A DNA stretch of 64,000 nt from Metabacillus malikii. Lineage in GTDB: Bacteria > Bacillota > Bacilli > Bacillales > Bacillaceae. Position numbers and translations under genes: made by a program. Shown in pieces: positions 1 through 9,506 of the stretch. Position 1 is the first letter of the stretch. Every line of letters starts with the position of its first letter. Under the pieces are notes generated by a model, which saw only the letters and a list, made by a program, of their open reading frames with translations, made no database searches and was not told where the DNA came from. The stretch is taken from NCBI RefSeq assembly GCF_030813355.1, contig NZ_JAUSUD010000005.1, positions 124,001 to 188,000 on the forward strand. Direction: 5' to 3'.

Positions 1-623
1 TAAAGAGCTATCTTGATTTGTTAATTGTCTTACTTGGTTGTATGCTTTTCGTAGCGTTAGTGGTGAATCCGCTAATTGTCTATTTTTTAATAAAGCAAAA
101 TCCTTATCCACTTGTATTGAAGTGCTTGAAGGATAGTGGTTTAACGGCGTTCTTTACGCGAAGTTCAGCAGCAAATATTCCTGTTAATATGCGTTTGTGC
201 AATGAGCTCGGATTGAATAAAGACAATTATTCAGTATCCATTCCATTAGGTGCTACAATCAATATGGCTGGTGCAGCGGTAACGATCTCTGTATTAACAC
301 TAGCTGCTGTCCATACCTTAGATATCCAAGTTGACTTTGCGACAGCCTTAATTTTAAGTATTGTAGCAGCAGTTAGTGCTTGTGGTGCTTCAGGGGTTGC
401 AGGTGGTTCATTATTGCTAATACCGTTAGCAAGTAGTTTATTTGGCATTAATGCTGACATTGCCATGCAAATAGTCGGCGTTGGTTTTGTCATTGGTGTG
501 TTACAAGATTCATGTGAAACAGCACTTAACTCATCAACAGATGTCCTCTTTACAGCTACAGCTGAATATAAAGAATGGCGTAAAGAAGGGAAAGACATAT
601 CAATAGATAAGGCTATACAATAA
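1..623 (+). CDS. sstT: Sodium/dicarboxylate-family symporter, SstT-like serine/threonine transporter (5' partial)
   Basis: The reading frame is open from the window edge (AAG at position 3 onward) to a TAA at 621-623, so the N-terminal part lies outside. What remains is the C-terminal half of a DAACS-family (SLC1-like) symporter. Visible signatures are the serine-rich re-entrant hairpin segment ([12 protein letters not shown]), the [16 protein letters not shown] membrane segment typical of the substrate/sodium site, a glycine-rich second hairpin ([17 protein letters not shown]), and the [18 protein letters not shown] tail characteristic of SstT. SstT takes up serine and threonine with sodium across the cytoplasmic membrane. 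A strong terminator follows at once, so it does not appear to be co-transcribed with the next gene. Assignment to SstT rather than another dicarboxylate symporter rests on recalled family motifs. Confidence 0.88.
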   Translation, partial: KSYLDLLIVLLGCMLFVALVVNPLIVYFLIKQNPYPLVLKCLKDSGLTAFFTRSSAANIPVNMRLCNELGLNKDNYSVSIPLGATINMAGAAVTISVLTLAAVHTLDIQVDFATALILSIVAAVSACGASGVAGGSLLLIPLASSLFGINADIAMQIVGVGFVIGVLQDSCETALNSSTDVLFTATAEYKEWRKEGKDISIDKAIQ

Positions 624-635
624 ATAATACTCGTA

Positions 636-678
636 AACTGCACCATTTGTTAGGTAGATCTAACAGGTGCAGTTTTTA
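636..678 (+). terminator. Rho-independent terminator of the sstT-like gene
   Basis: AACTGCACC (636-644) pairs with GGTGCAGTT (666-674), with an inner stem TGTTAG (648-653)/CTAACA (660-665), followed by a run of T. It sits 13 bases after the stop codon. Confidence 0.9.
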
Positions 679-734
679 TTTGCGCTAAAATAAATTAGAA
701 TAAAAGAAAGGTGAAAATAAGGGGTTAAAAAAAG

Positions 735-2681
735 ATGAACAAAACAATCGGTATATTAGCACATGTGGATGCAGGTAAAACAACTTTTTCAGAGCAACTG
801 CTTTATCATACAAAAAGTATTAAACAACGTGGCAGAGTCGACCATCAAAGTGCCTTTCTAGATAATCATGCAATCGAGAAGCAACGTGGGATTACAGTTT
901 TTGCTGAACAAGGATTGTTTGCGTATAAAAACTCTACATATTATTTAATTGATACTCCTGGACATGTTGATTTTTCCCCGGAAATGGAACGTGCTATACA
1001 AGTAATGGATTATGCAATTGTTATTATTAGTGCCGTAGAAGGTGTGGAGGGACATACCGAGACGGTTTGGAACATATTAAAAAAACATCAAATTCCAACT
1101 TTTTTCTTTATAAATAAAATAGGTCGAACTGGTGCAGATATTGCTGCAGTTATGAAAGAAATAAAGGACCAACTTACAGAGGATACGTATGACTTTACAG
1201 AAGCATTTCATGAAGGGGACATGGACGAAGGGCTAATCGAATTTATTGCCGAGCGAGATGAGGAAATTTTAGACCAATACATGGAGTCAGGCTATGAACC
1301 TGATTTATGGTTACGAAAGTTACAGCATATGATTAATGCTACACAAATTACTCCATGCTTTTATGGTTCGGCACTACAAGATATAGGTGTGAAAGATTTT
1401 CTGGAAATATTCGATTTAATAACAACAACAAATTACAAAAACACTGATCCGTTAAGGGGTAAAGTTTATAAAGTTCGATATGACGAGAACGGCACAAGAG
1501 TAACATTTTTAAAAATTCTTAGTGGTCAAATTGCTGTACGTGATGAAATTAATTATGGGGATGATTTTCGGGAAAAGGTAACTCAAATTCGAAAATATAA
1601 TGGGAACCAATATGAGCAGGTAAACGTAGTATATGCTGGAGAGCTAATTGCTGTAATTGGACTATCCAATGCTACAATTGGTGATGGTGTTGGAGCACTA
1701 AAAAGTGTAGCACATTATGAGATGGTGCCAACATTAAAGTCCCGGGTTGTATTTGAAGATGAAATGAACCCGAGAGAGGCATTAGCATACTTTCGAATGT
1801 TAGAAGCAGAGGATCCATCATTACATGTTATGTGGGAAGAAAAGTTACAGCAAATCCATTTACATGTTATGGGTGCAATTCAGTTAGAAGTCCTAGTTGA
1901 AATGGTGCGGGAACGGTTTTCATTAAATATCATATTTGAACGCCCAGAAATCCTTTATAAAGAAACAATAGAATCAGATACAATCGGTTATGGTCATTTT
2001 GAGCCTCTTCGTCACTATGCAGAGGTCCATCTACAAATACAACCCGGTGAAAGAAACAGTGGGATTTTGTTTGAAAGTAAATGTCATACAGATGACTTAA
2101 ATACTGGATTACAACATCTTGTTGGCCAACATGTTATGGAACGTGAACACCATGGTCTTTTAACAGGTTCTCCGTTAACAGATTTGAAGGTAACGTTGCT
2201 TACAGGTCGGGCTCATAATAAACATACACATGGCGGTGACTTCCGTGAAGCAACATATCGCGCGGTGCGACAAGGTTTGGAAAAGGCAGAGAACATCCTA
2301 TTAGAACCTTATTATCACTTTAAAATTAAAGTAGATATTGAACAGATGGGTAGAGTGTTATCAGATGTACAAGCAGCATCAGGTAGATTTGATGCCCCTC
2401 TAACATTAGAGGACAAAGCAATTATCACAGGCGTTGTACCAGTTGCTACGTTTATGGAATATAGTACACAGCTTGCTTCTTTCACGCATGGAAAAGGGGC
2501 AATTAGTTTAACTTTTGGTGGATATGAACGTTGTCATAATTGGAGCGAAATCATTGAGAAAATTGGGTACGACAAGAATGCAGACCCGGAATACACCTCT
2601 TCCTCAATCTTTTGTGCAAAAGGACAAGGGTTTACCGTAAAATGGGATGAAGCAGAAGAATTGATGCACTGTTTGAAATAA
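735..2681 (+). CDS. Tet(M)/Tet(O)-family ribosomal-protection GTPase (EF-G homologue)
   Basis: This 648-residue protein is a translational GTPase of the tetracycline ribosomal-protection family (usual length about 640). These proteins bind the ribosome like EF-G and release tetracycline. The GTPase motifs are G1 AHVDAGKTT (9-17), RGIT (51-54) and DTPGH (73-77). The fourth motif reads NKIG (127-130) where NKxD is expected; see findings. EF-G-like domains II to V follow. The start is ATG with an AAGGGG Shine-Dalgarno element about 8 bases upstream. No mobile-element genes or attenuator-type leader flank it, so it looks like a resident chromosomal gene, not an imported resistance determinant. 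Whether it confers tetracycline resistance cannot be read from the sequence; an alternative is a housekeeping EF-G paralogue of unknown role. Confidence 0.85.
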   Translation: MNKTIGILAHVDAGKTTFSEQLLYHTKSIKQRGRVDHQSAFLDNHAIEKQRGITVFAEQGLFAYKNSTYYLIDTPGHVDFSPEMERAIQVMDYAIVIISAVEGVEGHTETVWNILKKHQIPTFFFINKIGRTGADIAAVMKEIKDQLTEDTYDFTEAFHEGDMDEGLIEFIAERDEEILDQYMESGYEPDLWLRKLQHMINATQITPCFYGSALQDIGVKDFLEIFDLITTTNYKNTDPLRGKVYKVRYDENGTRVTFLKILSGQIAVRDEINYGDDFREKVTQIRKYNGNQYEQVNVVYAGELIAVIGLSNATIGDGVGALKSVAHYEMVPTLKSRVVFEDEMNPREALAYFRMLEAEDPSLHVMWEEKLQQIHLHVMGAIQLEVLVEMVRERFSLNIIFERPEILYKETIESDTIGYGHFEPLRHYAEVHLQIQPGERNSGILFESKCHTDDLNTGLQHLVGQHVMEREHHGLLTGSPLTDLKVTLLTGRAHNKHTHGGDFREATYRAVRQGLEKAENILLEPYYHFKIKVDIEQMGRVLSDVQAASGRFDAPLTLEDKAIITGVVPVATFMEYSTQLASFTHGKGAISLTFGGYERCHNWSEIIEKIGYDKNADPEYTSSSIFCAKGQGFTVKWDEAEELMHCLK

Positions 2682-2705
2682 ATTAATGGTGGAACGAATC
2701 ACGAA

Positions 2706-2751
2706 CACCTTTATTAGGCTAACCGATTCCGGTTATAAAGGTGAGTTTTAT
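2706..2751 (+). terminator. Hairpin terminator after the ribosomal-protection gene
   Basis: CACCTTTAT (2706-2714) pairs with ATAAAGGTG (2735-2743), with an inner AACC/GGTT stem, then AGTTTTA. The T-run is weak. Confidence 0.6.
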
Positions 2752-2829
2752 AGATTATATTTAACTATATGTGCGTAATAAGGCAAGTTTAATTTATACT
2801 AGCCGAACAAGAAATAGAGGGAATGCGTT

Positions 2830-5193
2830 ATGAATGAGGAATTATCAAAATACGAGGATGAGAGCTATCGGTTAGCAGAGCAAAAAGCGATTAGCTATTT
2901 TAGGTCTTTAACCGAACATGTTAATCAAAATTCATATATTCCTATTTTAACAAAGGATATAAATGCATGGAAGCAAGAACGTATTCATCATCCATTAGCC
3001 TCTTTTTTTATGAAAGGAAAGAGGAGACCAAATACGAAAGATTACCATCAGTATATTCAATGGATGGACTCTACAGGAAAGCTTGATACCTATTTGGAAC
3101 GTAGTATTTCTTATATTTTTATGAGAGACCTAGGGAAGGATATGAACTCTCCAATAATTAAGAAAAGAATTAGGAGTATTGTAGAGAATTTAAAACAAGA
3201 CTTAACTTCAACTAGTGGCAAATCTGAAATGTTTAGTATGGCGAAATTATTCAGAATGGCACAAAAGGAAAACGTAGAATCGACTTTTATATGGGTTATG
3301 AACAAGATGAAGTTTGTCTCCTCTCATCTTCCAGACGGCTTGGACGCTGAACAGGCACAACGGAAGCTTATAAAGATTATAGCTGGTGTCGTTATGCAAG
3401 AAATTGAAGAAATGGATAACGATGTCTCTTCAACTGAACGGAAGAAGCGGCTTGAGAAAGCGATAAGGTTAGGTTATTGCTATGGATTAACCTATCCATT
3501 TGTTGATGATTTGCTAGATTCAAAGGTATTATCAAATAGTGAAAAAAGACAGTATTCCAACTTGATTCGAACAACCCTTCTTACTGGAACTGTGCCAAGA
3601 TTAAAGTGGTCTGGTGACCATATCGAATTAATTACATTCATACATGCAGAATTGAAGGATGCGTTTGAATATATTAAGGCAAATCAGCGTGATGAGACGA
3701 GTACTACGTTTTTTGAACAATCCTATGTATTCTTTCAATCCCAAGAAGTAGACCGAAATAAGTCACTTTCTAACCCGAATTATTCAAATGAAGAAATCTA
3801 TATCCCAGTCATATTAAAATCCGCATCATCGAGATTAATTGTCAGATCCGTCATCAGTGCACCGAAAGATATGGGCTTTGATAACAGAACTTTCTATTAT
3901 GGTATCTATAATCAGTTAGCAGATGACTTTGCTGATATGTTTGATGACCTTGAAAATGGTGCCGTCACTCCGTATACCTATTATTTACGTTACCACAACC
4001 AACGCAATGACTTGATTAATCCCTTTGAATTATACTGGACAGTTATCTATAACCTAATTCACAATGTGTATCGTTCTGACCGAAAGGTATGTGAACTCAT
4101 ACTTGACCGGGCGATAAATGGACTAAAACGATTTAAGGAACGGACCGGTGATGAGAAGTACAAAGAGGTCATGAATTTATTTACTTCGGAAATATCGGAA
4201 TTTAATAACCTCATACAGCATGTTGTTCGAAAAGCAGAGAATGTTGATTTCTTTGATAAACTGTTACGTGATCATATTTTGACAACGTTAAGAACAGACA
4301 GGAAAGAACAAGATGACTTTTTCGATACAGTAAAAGAAGTCAGGCAGCATGTAAATGAGATTTTGCCAATGACAAAAGAAAAGAAGCTAACTTTATTGGA
4401 GGATCCTATTGTCGATGCAGCTAATTATAGTCTAGAAGGGTCTGGGAAACGACTAAGGCCAGTTATTAGTTGGTTTATGGCTGTGAAAGAATATGAATTA
4501 AATCAAACGGCAATAGAACCGCTATTAAAGTCATTAGAATATTTGCATACAGCTTCATTAATCTTTGATGATTTGCCATCACAGGATAATTCAGCATTTC
4601 GACGTGGCCGGCCAACGTTACATCAGGTACAAACTGTAGGAATTGCAGAATTAACGGGACTCTTTTTAACCCAAAGAGCGATCTGGGAGCAGGCTTCACT
4701 TGACAAGTTTGATGCAAAAGCGGTGTTAGAGTTAATTCGATATTCTGTGAAAATGACAGAGGATATGTGTAAAGGTCAGGAATTGGATTTAGCCTCAAAG
4801 GGAAAGAAGTTAACTAAAGAACAATTAAATAAGCTTTGTTTCTATAAAACTGGTATTGCCTTTGAAGCAACACTCGTTATGCCTGCTATTCTAGCACAAG
4901 TAAATGAGGAAGAAGTTCAAGCCTTGAAAACCTATGCATATCATCTGGGGATTGCCTTTCAAATTAAAGATGATTTACTAGATGTTGAAGGGGATGAACA
5001 AAAGCTTGGTAAACCACTTGGCAAAGATATGGAGAATAATCGTTCAACCTTTGTTTCAGTTTTAGGAATAGACGGTGCTCGGAATGCGATGTGGGACCAT
5101 TACTGCTCTGCGATGGAAGTACTACAAGAAGTCCCACAACGAACAAGCTTTTTAAAGCATCTATTAAATTATATTATTCATCGTGACCATTAA
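2830..5193 (+). CDS. Two-domain isoprenoid-synthase protein: terpene-cyclase-like N-terminal half fused to a trans-prenyltransferase
   Basis: Residues about 505-787 form a complete (E)-prenyl diphosphate synthase domain. It has GSGKRLRP (537-544, IPP binding), a first aspartate-rich motif DDLPSQD (580-586) followed by RRGRPTLH (591-598), FYKTG (671-675), and a second aspartate motif DDLLD (714-718) after QIK. Such domains condense isopentenyl diphosphate with allylic diphosphates. Ordinary bacterial enzymes of this type are about 290-350 residues, so about 500 residues are extra. The N-terminal part is helical and lacks the prenyltransferase signature, but has DDLLDS (226-231) at the end of a hydrophobic helix and ADDFADMFDDLE (364-375) about 140 residues later, the spacing of class I isoprenoid-synthase metal motifs. 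I infer a cyclase-like domain. No obvious tailoring gene is adjacent. The RBS (GAGGGAA) precedes ATG at 2830. Confidence 0.8.
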   Translation: MNEELSKYEDESYRLAEQKAISYFRSLTEHVNQNSYIPILTKDINAWKQERIHHPLASFFMKGKRRPNTKDYHQYIQWMDSTGKLDTYLERSISYIFMRDLGKDMNSPIIKKRIRSIVENLKQDLTSTSGKSEMFSMAKLFRMAQKENVESTFIWVMNKMKFVSSHLPDGLDAEQAQRKLIKIIAGVVMQEIEEMDNDVSSTERKKRLEKAIRLGYCYGLTYPFVDDLLDSKVLSNSEKRQYSNLIRTTLLTGTVPRLKWSGDHIELITFIHAELKDAFEYIKANQRDETSTTFFEQSYVFFQSQEVDRNKSLSNPNYSNEEIYIPVILKSASSRLIVRSVISAPKDMGFDNRTFYYGIYNQLADDFADMFDDLENGAVTPYTYYLRYHNQRNDLINPFELYWTVIYNLIHNVYRSDRKVCELILDRAINGLKRFKERTGDEKYKEVMNLFTSEISEFNNLIQHVVRKAENVDFFDKLLRDHILTTLRTDRKEQDDFFDTVKEVRQHVNEILPMTKEKKLTLLEDPIVDAANYSLEGSGKRLRPVISWFMAVKEYELNQTAIEPLLKSLEYLHTASLIFDDLPSQDNSAFRRGRPTLHQVQTVGIAELTGLFLTQRAIWEQASLDKFDAKAVLELIRYSVKMTEDMCKGQELDLASKGKKLTKEQLNKLCFYKTGIAFEATLVMPAILAQVNEEEVQALKTYAYHLGIAFQIKDDLLDVEGDEQKLGKPLGKDMENNRSTFVSVLGIDGARNAMWDHYCSAMEVLQEVPQRTSFLKHLLNYIIHRDH

Positions 5194-5232
5194 CTGTATA
5201 GTACGAAAAGGACGGTATCACGTAAGTGTCTG

Positions 5233-5281
5233 ACCCCCCTCAAATATTGCATGATTTTATTTGGGGGGGTAGAACTATTTT
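5233..5281 (+). terminator. GC-rich terminator after the two-domain isoprenoid-synthase gene
   Basis: ACCCCCCTCAAAT (5233-5245) pairs with ATTTGGGGGGGT (5259-5270) with one bulge, followed by AGAACTATTTTT. Confidence 0.75.
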
Positions 5282-5361
5282 TAATGACTAGTTGCCAGAT
5301 GACTAGACTGTGTATAGATAATATGAGGATTTGTAGAAAGATATATGATTACATATCGAGT

Positions 5362-6192
5362 TTATGAACGTGTGTTAAAGAGACCAAAATAGTTTCTAAG
5401 TAAAATAGAAGTCCATCTACATTGAGGGTAGCTCCGTATATTCTCAATTAGACCGTGAATAATTGCTGGTTTTAATGATGGACTGATAATCTCCTCCTTA
5501 AGTAACGCTAACGATTCCTTTCCTATTGAATCTTCTATTTCATCAATACTCTGCTCAATTACACTTATAAGTTCATTCTTTGATATATCTTTACCTATCA
5601 TCGAAAATTCACTCGTTATAAAAGGAAGTGACATGTGCTTGGCAAGTATTTCAGTTTTTTCTACGAGTGAACGGGTAAGTGCATCTAAGTCTAGAGGTAC
5701 TTTTGAAAAAATAAGTAATCCTGAATAGGTTTGAATGAATCCTTTTATGCAATATACTAAATCGTATTTTGATTGTTTCACGGCATCTCCAAATCGTTTT
5801 TCCACGAGTAACAAAATGATTCTTTCGTGGAGTTCATTATAGTAGTGTAACTTCGATATTATTTCCTTGTTCATTGTATGTGTTTGCTCGATGATAAAAA
5901 TTTTCGCGAAGTTGCTATGTTTATCGATTAAATGAAAGCTTGAGTAGAAGAAATCGTATAATAGATTCGAATACTCTCCATTTTTGACCGTGTAGTCAAT
6001 CGTGGTTGTAATTTCTGTCACAAAATGGTCAATTAATGCAAAAATTAGTTCGTCCTTCGATTTAAAGGACAAGTAGAAAGCGCCTTTGGAAATTCCACAA
6101 TGTTCGGTGATTTGCTGGACGGAAGTGGCTTCAAAACCTTGTTCAGCAAACAATTCTAATGCCTTTTCCATAATTAATTGTTTTTTCAGCAA
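5362..6192 (-). CDS. TetR/AcrR-family repressor, divergent from the RND exporter (YerO-like)
   Basis: The 276-residue protein begins with a TetR helix-turn-helix: KALELFAEQGFEATSVQQIT followed by ISKGAFYLSFKSKDEL (residues about 10-50). The rest is an all-helical ligand/dimerisation region, longer than the usual 190-220 residues. It starts with TTG (6192) preceded by AGGAGAG at 6-base spacing. It is transcribed divergently from the RND exporter gene with 94 bases between starts, and an 18-bp palindrome lies in that gap, so it probably represses the exporter and possibly itself. The arrangement equals B. subtilis yerO-swrC (yerP). The inducer is unknown. Confidence 0.88.
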   Translation of the reverse strand: MLKKQLIMEKALELFAEQGFEATSVQQITEHCGISKGAFYLSFKSKDELIFALIDHFVTEITTTIDYTVKNGEYSNLLYDFFYSSFHLIDKHSNFAKIFIIEQTHTMNKEIISKLHYYNELHERIILLLVEKRFGDAVKQSKYDLVYCIKGFIQTYSGLLIFSKVPLDLDALTRSLVEKTEILAKHMSLPFITSEFSMIGKDISKNELISVIEQSIDEIEDSIGKESLALLKEEIISPSLKPAIIHGLIENIRSYPQCRWTSILLRNYFGLFNTRS

Positions 6193-6216
6193 GTTTATCT
6201 CTCCTAGGTCAAGTTG

Positions 6217-6249
6217 TTGACAAATGACTAATTAGTCATTAGTATAAAT
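6217..6249 (+). promoter_or_regulatory. swrC-like promoter with embedded TetR-family operator
   Basis: A -35 TTGACA (6217-6222) and a -10 TAGTAT (6240-6245) have a 17-bp spacer. The spacer is almost exactly the perfect 18-bp palindrome AATGACTAATTAGTCATT (6223-6240). Binding of the divergently encoded TetR regulator here would exclude RNA polymerase. Confidence 0.75.
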
Positions 6250-6286
6250 AAATGGGTTTATTAAGTCAAATAGGGTAGGTGTAAAT

Positions 6287-9200
6287 GTGAAAGGAATAGT
6301 CAATTTTGTACTGAAAAATAAATTAGCAGTATGGTTACTTACGATTATTATTACAGTATCTGGTATCTATTCAGGTACACAAATGAAAACAGAAACAATC
6401 CCGGATATCTCAATACCATACTTAATGGTAATGGGTGTATACCCTGGTGCAACACCTGAAAAAGTAATGGATGAAGTATCGATGCCTATCGAAAAGGCGG
6501 TTGAAGGGCTTGAGGATGTTAAGGCGGTATATTCAAATTCTTCATCTAACGTATCTAGTATTCAAGTAGAATATGAATACGGTGTAGATATGGATGAGAA
6601 AAAGCGCCAGCTAGAGTCCGCTCTTGGTAATGTTACTTTACCAGAAGATGTAGATGAACCAACGATTACTTCAATTAGTATGAATATGATGCCAGTTGTG
6701 GCACTTAGTGTGAGTAGTACGAAGGAAGATATCGTAGAGTTAACGTCTACTGTCAATGATATTCTACTTCCAAAGATTGAAAAGATTGATGGTGTCGCTT
6801 CTGCAACGATTACAGGGCAGCATATTAACGAAGTAGAATTAACGTATAACAAAGAGAAAATGGCCGAGCTTGGTTTAACAGAGGATACAGTTAAACAGAT
6901 GGTTCAAGCTAGTGATATGGCCGTTTCTTTAGGTCTTTACGAGTTTGAAGAAGGTGAACAAGCTGTTGCGATTGACGGTAAGTTTATGACAGCAGATGAA
7001 TTAAAGGAAATGCTCATTCCCGTTACACCGTCTGAAGCAAATCCTACACCTTTTGTTAAGTTAAGTGATATAGCAACAGTTGAAACAGTTGGGAAAGTAC
7101 AGTCTGTATCGCGTACAAATGGTAAAGATGCAATCGCGGTACAAATTATCAAAGGACAGCAGGACAATACCGTTGATGTTGTTAATAAAGTGAAAGATTT
7201 AATTGAAGAAGAAACAGATAAAATTGATGGTCTTGTTATTGATGTATCACTTGACCAGGGAGAACCGATTGAAAAGTCAGTTCACACGATGATTGAAAAG
7301 GCGTTATTCGGTGGATTAATTGCCGTACTCATTATCCTCCTATTCTTACGCGACTTTAAATCAACAATCATCTCAATTATCTCGATTCCTGTATCAATTT
7401 TTATGGCGTTGCTATTGTTAAAGTGGATGGATATTACACTTAACATTATGACTTTAGGTGCCGTAACAGTCGCGATTGGACGTGTAATCGATGACTCGAT
7501 TGTAGTAGTAGAAAATATATACCGACGTCTCCACTTGAAGGAAGAGAAGCTTACAGGTCGTGCACTTGTACGTGAGGCAACAATTGAAATGTTCAAGCCG
7601 ATATTGTCATCAACATTAGTAACTGTTGCAGTATTTGCACCACTTATTTTTGTAGGTGGAATGGTTGGAGAACTATTTATGCCATTCGCGTTAACGATGA
7701 CATTTGCGCTTGGAGCATCTTTAATCGTGGCGATTACAATTGTTCCGGCATTATCACACTTCTTATTTAAGAAAAAGCTATATGCTGAAAAAACTGAGTC
7801 GAGCCATAAGGAACATGGTAAGCTTTCGAACTTTTATAAGAGAATCCTTGAATGGACATTAAATCATAAAATTATTACAAGTGTAGTATCTATCATTTTA
7901 TTGGTAGGTAGCTTGATGCTTACACCGCTTATCGGATTTAGCTTTATGGGCAGTGAAGAAGAGAAAGTGATGTATTTAACATATACTCCAGCTGCTGGTG
8001 AGCTAATGGACGATACGTTAGAAAATATTGCAAAAGTAGAAGATGAGCTTCTAAAACGCAAAGATATTGATATTGTTCAACTATCTGTTAATGATGAAGC
8101 TGATACTATGTCAGCAATGATGGGCGGAGGATCCGGTGGTGCATTGATGTACCTAATCTTTGATCCCGAAATGGAAGACTTCCCAGAAGTTCGTGAAGAA
8201 ATTGAAGAGTATGTATTTAATATTGGTCAATCAGGCGAATGGAAGAGTCAAAACTTCTCATCGATGTCAATGTCAACAAATGAACTCAGCTATACATTCT
8301 ACAGTGAGGATTTAGATAAGTTAAATGAATCCGTTAAAAAAGTAGAAGATGTAATGAAGAAAAATAAAAAGCTTGAAGATGTATCATCCAGTGCGGAGGA
8401 TGCATATGTAGAATACGTCTTTAATGTAGAGCAGGATGAATTATTACAATACGGCTTAACAACAGGTCAAATTGTGATGATGTTAAATCCTGATAATTCA
8501 AAAGATGTACTAACCACAGTTGAAAAAGATGGTGAAACTCTTGATGTTATCATTCAACAGGCTCAAGAAGAAACACCAAAATCTATTGAAGAAATGCTAG
8601 ATAAGTCTGTTCAAACAGAATTAGGTACATCTATGAAACTGAAGGACATAGTAGAAGTAGAAAAAGGAACTACATTAAATACACTTTCTCGTAGTGGTGG
8701 CGAATATTATGCATCTGTTTCAGGAACAATCACGGAAGATGATATATCTAAAGTGACAGCTGATGTAGAAAAAGAACTAGAAGAAATTGAACTGCCTAAA
8801 GGTGTAACAATGGATGTAGCTGGGGTTACAGCAGATATGAATGAAACCTTCACACAGTTAGGTTTAGCGATGTTAGCGGCAATTGCGATTGTGTACTTCA
8901 TCTTAGTCGTTACATTTGGTGAAGGTGTCGCACCATTCTCGATTCTATTCTCGCTACCATTTGCAGTCATTGGTTCATTTGTCGGCTTATTGATTGCAGG
9001 CGAAACGATTTCTGTGTCAGTTATGATGGGTCTCTTAATGTTAATAGGTATCGTTGTCACAAATGCGATCGTACTTGTAGACCGAATTATTCATATGGAA
9101 CGTGACGGACTATCGATGCGTGATGCAATTCTTGAAGCTGGAGCAACTCGTTTACGTCCAATCCTTATGACAGCTATCGCAACAATCGGAGCATTAATTC

Positions 9201-9373
9201 CATTAGCAATTGGTTCTGGTGGTGGCGGAGGTTTAATCTCTAAAGGTCTCGGTATTACCGTCATTGGAGGATTAACAAGTTCGACATTATTAACATTAAT
9301 TATTGTTCCAATCGTTTATGAAATTTTATCAAAAATGTTTAAGAAAAAGCGTAATGAAGTGATGGATAACTAG
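6287..9373 (+). CDS. swrC: RND-family multidrug/lipopeptide exporter, SwrC (YerP)-like
   Basis: A 1028-residue inner-membrane RND pump of the AcrB type. The first membrane helix is at about 13-32, followed by a large extracytoplasmic loop (PDISIPYLMVMGVYPGATPE), helices 2-6 (about 338-500), a second large loop, and helices 7-12 (about 860-1015). The proton-relay aspartate pair is present (D402-D403 in RVIDDSIVVVEN). In B. subtilis SwrC exports surfactin and contributes to swarming; there is no adapter or outer-membrane partner, as expected in a Gram-positive. The start is GTG at 6287, preceded by GGGTAGGT. It is a single-gene unit with its own terminator, controlled by the divergent TetR regulator. 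The substrate here is inferred only from orthology. Confidence 0.9.
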   Translation: MKGIVNFVLKNKLAVWLLTIIITVSGIYSGTQMKTETIPDISIPYLMVMGVYPGATPEKVMDEVSMPIEKAVEGLEDVKAVYSNSSSNVSSIQVEYEYGVDMDEKKRQLESALGNVTLPEDVDEPTITSISMNMMPVVALSVSSTKEDIVELTSTVNDILLPKIEKIDGVASATITGQHINEVELTYNKEKMAELGLTEDTVKQMVQASDMAVSLGLYEFEEGEQAVAIDGKFMTADELKEMLIPVTPSEANPTPFVKLSDIATVETVGKVQSVSRTNGKDAIAVQIIKGQQDNTVDVVNKVKDLIEEETDKIDGLVIDVSLDQGEPIEKSVHTMIEKALFGGLIAVLIILLFLRDFKSTIISIISIPVSIFMALLLLKWMDITLNIMTLGAVTVAIGRVIDDSIVVVENIYRRLHLKEEKLTGRALVREATIEMFKPILSSTLVTVAVFAPLIFVGGMVGELFMPFALTMTFALGASLIVAITIVPALSHFLFKKKLYAEKTESSHKEHGKLSNFYKRILEWTLNHKIITSVVSIILLVGSLMLTPLIGFSFMGSEEEKVMYLTYTPAAGELMDDTLENIAKVEDELLKRKDIDIVQLSVNDEADTMSAMMGGGSGGALMYLIFDPEMEDFPEVREEIEEYVFNIGQSGEWKSQNFSSMSMSTNELSYTFYSEDLDKLNESVKKVEDVMKKNKKLEDVSSSAEDAYVEYVFNVEQDELLQYGLTTGQIVMMLNPDNSKDVLTTVEKDGETLDVIIQQAQEETPKSIEEMLDKSVQTELGTSMKLKDIVEVEKGTTLNTLSRSGGEYYASVSGTITEDDISKVTADVEKELEEIELPKGVTMDVAGVTADMNETFTQLGLAMLAAIAIVYFILVVTFGEGVAPFSILFSLPFAVIGSFVGLLIAGETISVSVMMGLLMLIGIVVTNAIVLVDRIIHMERDGLSMRDAILEAGATRLRPILMTAIATIGALIPLAIGSGGGGGLISKGLGITVIGGLTSSTLLTLIIVPIVYEILSKMFKKKRNEVMDN

Positions 9374-9379
9374 AAATCA

Positions 9380-9420
9380 AAAGCCTAACAAGGTGATACA
9401 TCTTGTTAGGCTTTATTTAT
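9380..9420 (+). terminator. Terminator of the RND exporter gene
   Basis: AAAGCCTAACAAG (9380-9392) pairs perfectly with CTTGTTAGGCTTT (9402-9414), followed by ATTTAT. Confidence 0.9.
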
Positions 9421-9506
9421 ATCAAATATAAGTAGCGTTCTATTAATTTGTAAGGTAATGGTGCCAAGCTTTGGTAAATGCTCAAACAGTTGGATTACAG
9501 ATATAC

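Noticed and set aside
735-2681. Recently acquired tetracycline-resistance gene
   Set aside because: No transposon, plasmid or attenuator sequences flank it, and base composition matches the neighbours.
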